Of a stretch of 64,000 nt of DNA, positions 46,482-59,007 are shown in pieces. The DNA comes from Lathyrus oleraceus (Eukaryota; Streptophyta; Magnoliopsida; Fabales; Fabaceae), in the NCBI RefSeq assembly GCF_024323335.1, contig NC_066579.1, positions 357,508,900 through 357,572,899 of the forward strand, in the 5' to 3' direction. Below the pieces are notes generated by a model that had not been told where the DNA came from, searched no databases, and saw only the letters and a program-made list of their open reading frames with translations. Position numbers and translations under genes: made by a program. Every line of letters begins with the position of its first letter. The first letter of the stretch is position 1.

Positions 46482-49400
46482 ATATGACTCTTCTCAACAT
46501 CATCTACAACTTCTCTTTACATGAAAAGAGCCAATTATGCTTGGAGGATCATCAAAAGTTTGAAGACATTATAGGTCATTTGTGGACTTAGTGAAATTTG
46601 ACCTATTTTCATGTGACTTTTTTGCCAACTTTCAAAGATCATAACTTCTTCAATTTTCAACATATGGAGCTGATTCTTTTTGCACAATGTCGTTGGTGAT
46701 ACCCTATACTAGTTTGATTCAAAGACGAAGGTCAAACTATGCTTGGAATGCCATGGGATCCATTGGGACATTATACGTCATTTTCTGCCATGAAGCACTC
46801 AAATTTGTATAAGTTATGAAACCATTATTTTATGCCAACTTCAACACACCATAAATTTGTTCTCGAACATCCAAATGCAACATTTCTCAGCTCATTGTAA
46901 TTCTGGCCATGATGTTAACACATTGCAAAAAGAATGAGATCAAAAAGCCTCTTGAGTAGGATGCCCCATTGAATCGAACATGGTGACTTGAAACTGAAGA
47001 AATCACCATTGCCCAAAATTTGATCATGACTAAACTCATTTCAAAGCCAAATTAGCAGGTGTTTTGGTCCTAAACATGTTTAATCAAGTCTTCAGAAGTT
47101 AATTGACACTTAAAACACATCATTTGACTGAGTTTTGATGAGTTTCAAGTCACACTTTTCACACACTTGGATCAAATTCGTTTTGCCTGAATTCAGAATC
47201 ATTCCATACATATTTGGATCCAAACACAATCTCTATAAATAAAGGAAACTTTTTCCTTCATTTGCAAGCGTTGGAGAGCCAAGAAACCCCTGCTGCAACT
47301 TAAAGTTTTTCCAGAAAATTCAACTATAGTGTTTTGAGTTTCAACATGTTTCAATCCATTTTCTTGATTCTATTAGCTCTATCGACATCCTCTGAAACTT
47401 TTACAACAATTCCCAAGCTTTGAGACCTTCTGAATTGCTTCAACCAGATCGAGCTTCATCAACTTCTGATCAACATCTGGACAAGGTAGTTTTGAACATT
47501 ATTTAAACTCAAACAAGTTACCACAATGTAGTCATTCACTCTCTAATGCTTTCCCCTAACTTATCTGGTGTTGATTGATCGTGTTCATCATTTTATTTTA
47601 TTTTTTGTGCCTTGCTTGTTTCTGAAACTTCTTTGAAATTCCCTTTGCTCAGTTCACATAAATGAATTTGAGGCATAAGGTTGGATTTAGAATGAGAAGA
47701 GGATCACAATGGTGGTGGTCTCATGTCTTGAAGTTACCAAATGATGAAACTCCGGTGAGAGCTCACTGGAGAAGATGACCAGAGTATTTCTCAGGTGGTA
47801 TGAGTTTGGACCAGACACATAGGCATTTTGAAATGTTTTGATTGGTTAAATTCAAATTGGATCCTGTGTTCTGATTGCAGTGTGTTCTATCGTGCTTCTA
47901 ATCACTTGGAGTGTTGGATCTGCCACGTCAATTAATGAGGCGTGATCCAATGCTCCTGGTTTTTGTCTGATTTTAATTCTTTTTCTTTTATTATTTTAAA
48001 TTTCTTATTCTTTAAAAATTCGTAGTAATTTCATTTTTTATCCAAAAAATCCCAAAATAATTTCTAAAATTCTCTTTTATTTTTCTTCATCTGATTTTTA
48101 TTTTTCCACATTTTATTTCATTGACTTTCTATTTTTTTTTATGAATTTTCTCTTTTCTCCTTTGTTTTAATTGGTTTAAAAATAGTTTTCTGCATTTTTA
48201 AATTATGAAAATTTTATTATATGTTTCTCATTTTATTTCCAACCTTTCATAATTTTCTTGGCCATTTATTTGGTGTTTTGAAGGACTTTGTGGATTTTCC
48301 GTTTTATTTCCATTTAAAAAATCATTTTTAAATACCTTTGATGCATTTTTATTTCATTTAATTGAATTTTAAATTTTTTTGACCTTGTGGACTTCTGTTG
48401 GCCTTGGATCATGATGATTTTGACTTCAAGTCTCATCAGACTCAATGGATCTTGGATGTTGATGGGGTGAAAACCCTAATCCACCAAAATGGATGATTTA
48501 TTTTGATGATGACTTAATCAAATTTGTGATTCAATTCATGTGTGACCTCTCTTGTCCCCCTTCTTCTTCATCCCCTTATTTTCCCTTTGATCAATTGGAT
48601 ATATTTGTGTCCATTTTGTTCATGATATGTGGGTTGGTACTTGATGAACTTTCATCATTTCAAATCTACCTTCTAAGTGATTACGAATCATTTAAGGTAC
48701 TTTGGATTGATTCATAAGTTTTTCCTAAGTATAGTGAAATGTGGATTGAAGTAATGGACCATCCTCCTAGCCTTTGTGCTTGATCATCCCCTTTCTTTTT
48801 CTTTTCTTGTGTGGCATAACTTTAGGAGGAGGATTTACATATCATTTCTCTAGCATGTACTAACACAAACATTATTATTGACCGACCTCAGATAGTTGTG
48901 ACTTCTACATAAGTCCAATTACGATTGCTTAATATAGCACTAAATTTGTCCCAAAGGCAATGACATTTTTATAAGTGAGATTGTAAGTCTCCTATTCCTC
49001 GTGGTATTGTGTGAAAATATTACTCATTTTCCATTTGTGAGAGCTAGTGGCATACTTGTTGATTTTATCCAAGTTGGAGTGGATATTGGATACTTGTGAG
49101 AGCTAGTGGCATACTTTTTGATTACATCCTTCTCATAAATGATGTATAGGTTCATATTTTCATGCTTGTGAGTGGATAATTGAGTGTTCTCCAAAAAATG
49201 ACCAAAATATATTTTCATCTTCACTAACATATTTTACTAACATTTTACTTGTATTAAATTTTACTTTAAAGTAATTTACCTTTATGCCTTTATGTTTAAC
49301 ATTTCATATCATTTTATTTCTGTTTATGTCATTTTTTTCTTTGTCCATTTGGACCTTTCTTTATGTCATTACTAAGAAAATACTAATAAAAATAAATTTG

Positions 49401-50612
49401 TTTCTCATAACTCATGGACTTATGGTTACTATCCTTGTCAACATTATGGAGTTATGGACTTAGAATTAGGATCTTGATCTTTGCTTTGGGATTTGGGACT
49501 TAAGACCTTGGAATTCATTTGATACATATGACTCTGGATTTCTCTGTGATGACTTGGCTTGGTTACTTTGGTTTCATCTGAAACATGCATTACTATTTGC
49601 TTATCTTGCTTTCTTGAGACTTAATCCAAAGGAGGGAAATTCTTGTTTGACTTATGTCATAAAGCTTGCTATCTCTTGGTTAGATATTTCTTCTTTATCT
49701 TTTACTTTACTGCTTTAGGATAGTCTCTTCTTCTCCTTCCCTCTCTTTAATTTTCAAAATATTCTCTCTCTTTCAAAACCTTCTTGCTTTCTAACTTAAA
49801 CCTTTTTCTCAATAAAATTTGACTTTTGACAAGTGATTTTCAAAACTTCTTTCCTAATAAATGCTAATCCATCTTAAGCATATTTAGACCAATTTACAAA
49901 GACTAAAAATTCCTAACTCATTCAAACCATTTTGTACCCTTGTGCATTTTTTCCTTTTAAAACTTTTCTCAAGGCTTTAAACATGAGTCATTTCCATAGT
50001 TGAGATATAATTCTCCTATCTCCATAGTATTGATGATAATTCTTTTCAATCTTTGGGAGCTAGTGGTATACTTGTGGATCCTTATCTAAGTTGGATCCAT
50101 TCTCATGATGATGCAAAGTTCTCATACTTATGGGTGACTAGTTGAGTATTCTCCTAAAAATGACAAAATGTCTTTTCCATAAAAATGCTTCAAAACAAAC
50201 TCCATTTTGTTATTTTTACCACAAACTACGAGGTTTTGATCATCCATTGTACTTTGTTGGTACGTAGGCATGAGACTTTAAAAGTATTGGCAAGCATAAA
50301 AAATAATAAAAATGCTTCTTTTCGCATCCCTTCAATCTTTTAACAAACAACACCTTTTTCAAACCAAAATGTACATATTTTCAATGAGATTCCCATGGAG
50401 TACCATGAATGTTTAAGGTGCTAATACCTTCCATCTGCATAACTAACCCCTAGAACCTTGTTCTCTTTTTATTAGTTTTATTTTTAAAACTTCTTTGGGT
50501 TTTGTTCATACGTTTTCCCTTTTCCTTTGGAAATACTAAAAGCGCGGTGACGACTCTTTCTTTGCGAGTTAAGTTAATCAATAGTTTAATCTTAATTTTT
50601 TTTATTGCTACA
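46482..50612 (+). repeat. 5' LTR of element F, lacking its first part
   Basis: Same family as the D and H LTRs. By comparison with H about the first 0.8 kb is missing at the border with G. Ends GCTACA at 50612, followed by a PBS. Shares CATTATAGGTCATTT boxes, the CCGACCTCAGATAGTTGTGA block (about 48885) and a PBS-like TGACGACTCT at 50548-50557. No gene is seen in these 4.1 kb. Confidence 0.78.
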
Positions 50613-50618
50613 GAAAAG

Positions 50619-50637
50619 TGGAGACTCTGCTGGGGAG
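50619..50637 (+). promoter_or_regulatory. Primer-binding site of F
   Basis: TGGAGACTCTGCTGGGGAG, one base different from the PBS of B and D in the core. Confidence 0.82.
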
Positions 50638-51347
50638 TAGTCCCTAGTGGGTTAAGCCCATCTTTGTTTTTGTGTATATATTATGTTTGTTGTTGTTTGT
50701 TATTGTTTGTTCTGTCTAGTGCATGGTGATCTCTGTGTGGTGAGATAAGTGTTATACCTGGACTTGAGAGCTCTTATTATAGGAGGGTGGTATAGTCATG
50801 TTTGGATTTTGTGGAGTTAATCCTTAATAAGTTGACTTGAGATCCCCCACTCAGTGGAGGCCCCTTTGAGAGTACTGATGTCACACGAGTAGTCGTAGTT
50901 GGCATTACTTTTATCTGACCTGGGATCCTGAGAAGCTGAGGACCTTAGAACCCTTAACCCATCTTGGCCTTTTAGGACGTAGTATGGTGGCTATTCAGGT
51001 GTAGACTTGAATTAGTTGTTACGCGATACTACACTCGGACGAGTTTCTCTTGAGAATATTGTTGGTTGACGAGTAGTCGTATAAACCGATAATATCCAAA
51101 AGATGGAATTACAACTCTGGGAACTTTTTAGAACCTTGTTATACAAGTGATTATACTCTTAATACACACACTATGGGTTGGTTCTTACCCTTGGCTCCAT
51201 GCTCGTAACTCCGAACCTTTGGACCTTGTTTGTGTGCTTTGTTTAACCTTGTTTGTGATTGTCGTATCATGCACTCATGGAATTCATAAGAATTTTACTC
51301 GATTTTCAAGGAACTTAGAGACTCTTGTTGCAAACATCATATATATT
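50638..51347 (+). other. 5' leader of element F
   Basis: Non-coding, matching H 58166-59007 in blocks: ACTACACTCRGACGAGTTTC and a hairpin at 51056-51095 with a 12-bp stem. Confidence 0.65.
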
Positions 51348-52104
51348 TTGATCACGTATATTGGAAGAAGGAATACTTTGAAATACAGTTTCAGATGTCC
51401 CAATCTCATGGAATTAAGGAAGCTAGCATCATTTGTGGATGATCCTAAGGGTTTCAGAGATCATTTTGGAAGACTTTTATATGTGCTATCTACTGATGTT
51501 GAGGATGGTCTTCTCTGCACTTTGGTTCAATTCTATGATCCTGTCTATCGGTGTTTCACTTTCCCTAATTATCAATCGTTGCCTACCATGGAGGAGTATG
51601 CTCATCTTTTGGATATACTAGTTTCTGATAGATTTCGTTTTAGTGGGGTGGAAGGAATTCTTGAATCTCGGGTTATTGCCAAAGCCGTTCATCTGAGGAA
51701 GTACGACATAGATGCCAATCTCATTGTCAAAGGAGATATCAAAGGGTTGACTTCGAAGTTTTTATTGGAAATATCGTTTTTTTGCTAATTCTAATAGCAC
51801 AGTGGCCTTTGAAACTATTCTTGCGTTACTCATCTATGGTTTGGTCTTGTTTCCTAAAATTGACAAATTTGTTGATGTTAATGCCATGAGGATCTTCTTG
51901 ATTAGGAATCCGGTTCCAACTCTGCTCGGCGATAATTATTTCTCCATTCATCATATGACTTCTAAAGGAGGTGGAACTATAGTTTGTTGTGCACCTTTAC
52001 TATACAAGTGGTTTATTTTGCACTTGCCATAGTCTCCAGTCTTCCAAGAAAACAAGGATTGTTTGAGGTGGTCTCAAATATTTGTATATCTTACCGATGA
52101 TGAC
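51348..52104 (+). pseudogene. Ogre ORF1 fragment (element F)
   Basis: Homologous to ORF1 of D and H: GRRNTLKYSFRCPNLMELRK, LVQFYDPVYRCFTFPNYQSL, then a frameshift near 51780 into NIDNF-like and NPVPTLLGDNYFS, GGGTIVCCAPLLYKWFILHLP. TAG at 52030-52032 follows LHLP. The initiator ATG seen in H and D is not present at the expected place. The gene is cut at 52104 by the H LTR. Confidence 0.85.
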
Positions 52105-55100
52105 TGTAAGACCCCAATTTTGACCCTAAGATCCCTCATGCTATCTCATCATATGCATTGGCATTGGGATCACACCTTGGCATTCTCCTTACACCTCATT
52201 CATTGGGTTTGTATTGGGAGAGATCACCAAGGACCATGTGATTGTATCATACTTTGTATTTTATCATCCTTACTAACCAAAATACCAAAAATATGTCTTT
52301 GCATTTGTCTAACTCTTTTGTAGGTAGGGCACATGATCACCTTTGATTTATCAAACTCACATCTAGGGTTTAAGGCCCTCATTGCTAAGAGTTCAACCAA
52401 GAATGATCCACAATGGCTCTAGGCGTCATATATGACCCCCCATGATCTCTACATGTTATTTTTATCATAAATTCTTCAAGAGTTTGGGATTGGTTTCCCT
52501 TGGAAACCCTAGTTCATATAGGTATCTTGAGTAACTTCTTCACCAAGCTTCTTAACCAATTGATCAAATATTTCAAGGGACACTCCAAATTTCATCATCG
52601 TATGCATATATGATCTCCCATGAGTCTCAAGAGTCAAGAGAATTGCAAGCTAGCAAGTTGGTTGATGGTGGTTGACCAGAAGAATTCATCTGATCAATAC
52701 TGGGGTCCCCTAGACCCTATCTAATACAATTTTCATCATATGAAAATGATTCCAAGAGCGACATACTCTAAATGACATTACAAACAAATTTCATGTTTTT
52801 TATATTGAAAGATTATAGGTCATTTTGTCTAAACCCTAATTTGGAGGTCAACTTCCCAAGGCCATAAGTTGCTCAATTTTTATGAGATGAAAGATTTCCA
52901 AGTTGCATAATAAAATTCAAGGTTACTAATTCAACTTTTATGTTTGGAGGAAGAGCTAATTCAATTTTTATGAGCGTGTGATATGAGGATACATTATAGG
53001 TCATTTTGGACAAATGCCATTGAACAAGTGATTTTCCTCAACTTCAAAAATGCATAACTCATTCATATCAAATCCAAATGAGGTCAAAGTTGTGACCATT
53101 TTAAAGGTTTTTGAAAGAGCTACAACTTTTATGAAGACACTTTTCTCATTTGAAGATCACATAAAAAGTTAGCCAAGGTGGAATAAGTGAACATATGGCT
53201 TGACACTTAGAAATTTTTTTGATATGTTAAATTTTCCAAACTTCCACCTCAAAATTCATCATGATACAAGCTTAAAATGGAAAAGTGTTTAACATAAGAG
53301 TTTTTCCTCTTGATCTAGCCTTTCCAAATAGTCCAATTTCATCAATCTTGGACAAGGTTTGAGTGGTCTGCGCATGGCTTGAACATGGTATCATCATTTG
53401 GCAAGAATCAAACTTCAAACAACTCTACACATTTGCCTTGCATTCTAATTCACTTTCAGACTCAATTACACTTGATTATGGACTTAAGTGAGTGGCTTCA
53501 TGGGCCTGTACACACCCATGCAAGCATGCATCATCCATTAATAAATTTGGAATTTCAAATTCAAGGTGCCAATATCACTTGCTACAGCTATAAATAGAGG
53601 CTTGTAGCATCAGAATTAAGGACCCTTACGCTCCAGCTTTTCCCCAACACCTCAAACCATCACATTTGAAAGGAGAAACCTGAGAATTTTCTTTGAAAAT
53701 TGAGTTTGAATCTCACTGTTTTGAGATTCAAAACTCCAGGGATCCAAAGCTTTGTTTCAATTCTAAACCACTTCTGCAAGCTTCCTGAGTAAGATCAAGC
53801 AAGAATCAAAGCAAGAGAGATCGAGTTCTACACAACATCAAAGGTAGTTTCCATATTTTTTCTTCTCTTCAATTCTCTCTCAATTTTGATCAATTCTCTT
53901 GGATCCTTGGTTGTCTGAAGTCCTACCAATGTAGGCAAGAAGATTGAGTTGCTTTAAGGTCAAATCGAAGCAACTCAGTTCATGTACCTCAAATTTCAAC
54001 TCCATGTATCTCTCAATATACTTGGAGTTAGGATGAATTGAGGTCAGATTCGTGATTAATGCCATTTTTACTTTAAAATCATGTCCTTATTTCTGATTTT
54101 TGTGATGGTGATGAGTGGACCAGTCCGACCAAGGTCGCCTGAGAAGATGATCGGTGAATTGCTCCGGTGATGAGTTGGACTGTTCAGAGCCACATGACCA
54201 TTCCATTTTGTTTTAATCACGAGCGTTAGTTTTAAATACCATCTGTATGGCACACTGACTCGTGTACATGGTGGAACGTGCGTTTGTGTCCACTTGATCT
54301 GCCACCTCAATTAATGAGGGGGATCAAGTGGTCCATGTTTTTTATGATAATTGAATTTCATTTTATTTGTGTTATTTTCATTAATTCATATTAAATTTAA
54401 TACTGATCCAAAAAATATGAGAGTTTCACCAATTTTTTTAAAAATAAATTCCTCTTTCATTTTCTGAATTAAAATTATTTTTTTGGATCATTATTAATAT
54501 TTTTCATGATTTAATTGATTTTTTGAATATTTTTAATTGTTTAAAAATAATTTAAAGTTTCCAAAAATTATGAAATTTTTTCTCCAAGGTCCATTGACCT
54601 TGTTTGACCTATGATAAATCTAATGGTCATTTCTTTGGTGTTTTGATAAGGTTTTAGGAAATTGACCAACCATAATTTAATTTAATGCATATTTTTATTA
54701 TTTTTAATTGTTTAACTGCCAAATAAATTGTGTAGAGCCATTTTAATTGACTTTGTGAGTTTGACTTGTGTTGTTGGGCCTTGGTCAAGGTTGATTTGAC
54801 TTTGTTAGGTTAAGATCATTGGATTTAGGGGATTGATGGAATGTATATTCCATCGCCCAAAATGAATGAATGATCTTAATTTGGTAAAAGTCCTCCTTTG
54901 ACCACTTTATGTTGAATCCATTCCCCCTCCCTCTTCATCTCATTCCCCTACTTTATTCATTCATATCATTGGACCTATGATATCTCTATATCCTAAGGCT
55001 AGTTGATTGCAAAATCAACATAAGTATGGATGAGATTAGGCCCCCCACTTTGCATATTCTTTTTGTGTGTGGTATGTTTAATGAGCATAGTCCATCATAC

Positions 55101-56824
55101 TATGTCTCTAACATGCATTAACACCGAAATTCTATTGCCCGACCTCAAATAGTTGTGACTTCTACATAAGTCCAATTACGATTGCTTAACATAGCGCTAA
55201 ATTTTGACACAAAAAGGCATATCATTCTAGTTAGTAAGATTATAAGTCTCCCTTCTTTCATGGTATTATGTGCAAACTTGGCCTTTTTTCCTTCCTTTGG
55301 AAGATGTCTTGGTTCAAGGATCCATGCTTGTGATAAGTGGGTTGAGTGTTCTCCAAAGAATGACTTAAACAAAAACAAAACTAACTTCTAATCAACTAAC
55401 AACTAACATTTAATTTCAAGCCATTTAATTTTATGTACTTTAATTTTTGAGCTTTTAACTCATTTGCCATTATTCATATCATTCAAGTTGTTTACTTTAA
55501 AGTCATTTTCACTTTGCCCACTTGGGCCATATTTTGTGATATATTGTGCTTGTGTATACTTGTTTGTTTGTGTGGTCTTTTGACCTTAATGCACATAATA
55601 AGAACAAAAACTCTAAAAACATTTTGTGTGGACTGTTGGTTTGATCTGAGACTATTGGACTTAGAATTTAGGCAACACTCCCTATGCAAAGAACTTGACC
55701 AATGCCAACTTTCATGGAACCAAGTGCTTTTAAAGTGAACATTCATCTGATACAATATTAAAGATCCATTTGAATTCATCTGCAACATGATCATTGTGAA
55801 GCTGTTATTTTGAACCTATGTCTTATGCCATCTTTGAAGTCATCTGATACATGGGAAATTTTGAAGAAGATCATGGAGTTGCTAAGATTGGATGTGGCTA
55901 TCTTTATTTGATGCCTTATTATTCACCTATGAAAAGAACTTGACTAATGCCAACTTTCATGGAACCAAGGGAAATTTGGGTTTCTAGATGACATTCTTGT
56001 CTATTGGATTGCAACCCATTGGTCAGATCTTTTCAACTCTCAACTTTTAAATTTTGTGCTTAGGATTAGTCTTTTCATCTCCTCCCCACTTCTTTAATTT
56101 TAAAATCTCTCCCTCCTTTTAAAAATCTTCTTTGCTTGTGTTTGTTTTTTAAAACTTATACCATATTGCAAACTAGAAACTTTGGCCTTATGCCGTTGCA
56201 TTTTCAAACTCATTTTCTTAAACAAACTTGTAAATAAACTTAACTATACTTTACTTAAAATTTTCAAAAGCCAAAAAGAACTAACACCCACTCAAACCAT
56301 TTTAGGCCTCTTGTGCCTTTGTTAAACTGAAAATTTTGTTAAAAGCAATTTATTCACTTTGAAATTTATACCACGAACTACGAGGTTTTGATCCCTCATT
56401 TTATGTTGGTACGTAGGCACAATTCCGAAGGTTTTGTCAAAAAAAATATATATAATTAATGAATTCTTTTCTCATCCCTCCACTCTATTTATTTCAAACA
56501 TTATTTTGTACAAAAACACATATTCACACAAGAAAGGGCTCCCTAGGAGTACCTAGGATACTTTGGGTGCTAATACCTTCCATCTGTGTAGCCAATGAAG
56601 GAGAATAGCGATCCAAAACGCAGCGGAATTTAAAATTTTCTCCTTTAGAGATTCTTACGAATGGGGCATGATCAGTGATAGAATCGTTACCTTTTGTGAC
56701 GATTGAAACCTTTGATGCAGATCTACGGAGTGATCACGAACGTTGAACGATGACAACGCCTCTACTCAGTCCACACGAATGGATTCCTTCAATCTCAGTG
56801 CTAGCTGCTATGAATGAAGGCTTT

Positions 56825-56859
<35 letters not shown>

Positions 56860-58137
56860 GAAATTGCAAAACATCTCAAATGCTTCTGCACAAGGGTTCT
56901 ATTTATAGAACCACTTGTGTGAGCTGCAAGCTAAAAAGTCCACTTAAGTGTATGTGGCCCATATCTTATAATATGGCAAAATCACTTAAGCGCGTGATAC
57001 CTTACCATATTTCGTATTCTACTTAAGTACACCGTACCTTACGATGTTCTACAATTCACTTAAGTGCACCGTACCTTACGGTGTTCCTTAGTTACTCTAT
57101 CTCTCATCAATCCGTCCTTTTGTGTGTGACCCTGTAGGTTTTTACGGCATTGACAATTATATTAAATTACGCACTTAACATAATAAACAGTGAGCGGTAT
57201 CTAGCAACACATCACTGCTACCCAAGACACGAAAATGTCATGTGATCTGACAAATCCTTCTATGATAATACTTATGTGTTTAATTACCATTTTGCCCTTA
57301 TGTCTATATTGAACACAAGGCATAGACCGTGTCATCCTTGTCCAATTCAATATTGGGTCCATAGACATTTATCCTATTACGCAGGATGGGCAAATTCCAT
57401 CTAGGTCACTCATGTCCCTTATCATGCTTCGTGGAGTACCCATCAACTTTCTTTATGGTCATCCAGTTATGGACAATGTTTGATCAGCAACAAGGCACTC
57501 GACTCTACATCTAGGGTCCATAGTCGTTTCAGGTCGTAGGGTGGTATACACCATTATCACCATGAGAATAACTTATGACACTTTGCGTAACATTCTATAT
57601 AGTATTCTCATAGCGGGTCAATCCAGTATAAATATTACTCTTAATATTCATACCTATGTTTAAGACTTGATAACTCCTTATCCATGATCCATGAGATGTG
57701 ATCATCAGTCTATATACATAATAGTCTTATGCTTTAATGTTATCCCACTTCACAATAAAGCTCGACTACATATACTTTAAGAATAGTGTCCTTATGTTTA
57801 ATGTGATCTCATGATTAAGTCATACTTGATACATTAAATGGACTAGCTATCCTAGGGACTTTATTAAACAAACATAATAAAGAAAAATCCTTTTATTATT
57901 AATAAATAATTTGATACAAGTACCAAAAGTATTGGCCTATAGGGCTTACACCAACAGCCAACCCCCTTACCTGTAATCTCTGGCATTTTATTAGTTTTGA
58001 TTTGAAAACTTCTTGTCTTTTGGGTTTTGTTCGTACTTTTACCTTTTCCCTTGGAAACAATAAAAACGCGGTGATGACTCTGGCTTAATTGACGTCTAGC
58101 TTATCCATAGCCCGATGATAATGAATTTACATCTACA
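52105..58137 (+). repeat. 5' LTR of element H
   Basis: Begins TGTAAGACCCCAATTTTG and ends ATCTACA. 6033 bp as read, 4667 bp without solo LTR I and its duplicated site. Holds CATTATAGGTCATTTTG boxes, the CCGACCTCAAATAGTTGTGA block (55138) and a PBS-like TGATGACTCT at 58072-58081. No gene seen. Confidence 0.85.
56596..57956 (-). repeat. Solo copia LTR I in the H LTR
   Basis: 1361 bp with target-site duplication gccaa at 56591-56595 and 57957-57961. On the minus strand it starts TGTTGGTGTAAGCCCTATAG, a form I associate with Tork/Angela-type copia LTRs. It holds a (GA)n microsatellite at about 56829-56858. No internal region. Confidence 0.9.
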
Positions 58138-58146
58138 AAAATTAAG

Positions 58147-58165
58147 TGGCAACTCTGCTGGGGAG
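58147..58165 (+). promoter_or_regulatory. Primer-binding site of H
   Basis: TGGCAACTCTGCTGGGGAG, nine bases after the LTR end. Confidence 0.82.
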
Positions 58166-59007
58166 TAGTCTTCAGTGGGTTTAGCCTACTTTTGTGTGTG
58201 TATATAATTGTATATTTGATGTATTTATATTTGTTTGTATGATATAATCTTCTTGTTGTGCTTGGTAATCTATGAGTGGTCAGATAAGTTCTAACCCGAA
58301 CTTGAGTGCAATTAAGATAGGAGGATGGTATAGTCATGTTCGGCTTGTGTGGAGTAGTCCTTAACAAGTTGGTTTGAGATCCATCTACTTAGTGGATACC
58401 CTTTTGTAGTTAGGAATGTCACACAAGTTATTTGTGGTTAGGCATTACTTTCTCTAATTTGGGGTCCGAGAAGATGAGGACCGTAAAACATTTAACCCCT
58501 CTTGGCCTATTTAGGACGTAGTGCGGAGACTGTTGAAGTGTAGACTTGATAACAGTTATTACATGATACTACACTCAGACGAGTTTCTCTTGAGAATATT
58601 ATGGGTTGATGAGTCAGTCATCCTAACCCGTAATATCCGACAGATGGAATTAAGACTCTGGGAACTTTTTAAAACATGATCTACAGGTTTTTATCCTTAG
58701 TTCACTCCTTTGGGATGGTTCTTACCCAGACTCCATGCTTCTGACTCACAATAAACCCTTGATTCTTGTTTGATCCAATCAAGTCTTGTCAATATCAATG
58801 GAATTTGGGTGTTGATAAGGTGTAAACCATAATCCACCAAAATGGATGATTGATCTTGACAATGACTTGATTCATCCCTTGGCCTTTGTTTGTTTGCCTT
58901 GTGTGTGATCCCTTATTTGTGATTGTTGGATTCATGCATCCATGCGCATCATAACATTCATCACACAAAGATTTCAAGGAACAGAGGTGTTATTTGCAAT
59001 TCAGACC
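58166..59007 (+). other. 5' leader of element H
   Basis: Non-coding. Contains ACTACACTCAGACGAGTTTC and a long hairpin at 58596-58636 with the stem ATATTATGGGTT/AACCCGTAATAT. Confidence 0.65.

Larger units (their letters stand above)
46482..52104 (+). mobile_element. Ogre element F, 5' part
   Basis: Partial LTR, PBS, leader and ORF1 start. The rest would lie beyond H, which is inserted in its ORF1 and extends past the readable part. Confidence 0.8.

Noticed and set aside
58101..58367. 88-codon minus-strand ORF across the H PBS
   Set aside because: Antisense to LTR end, PBS and leader; no family match.
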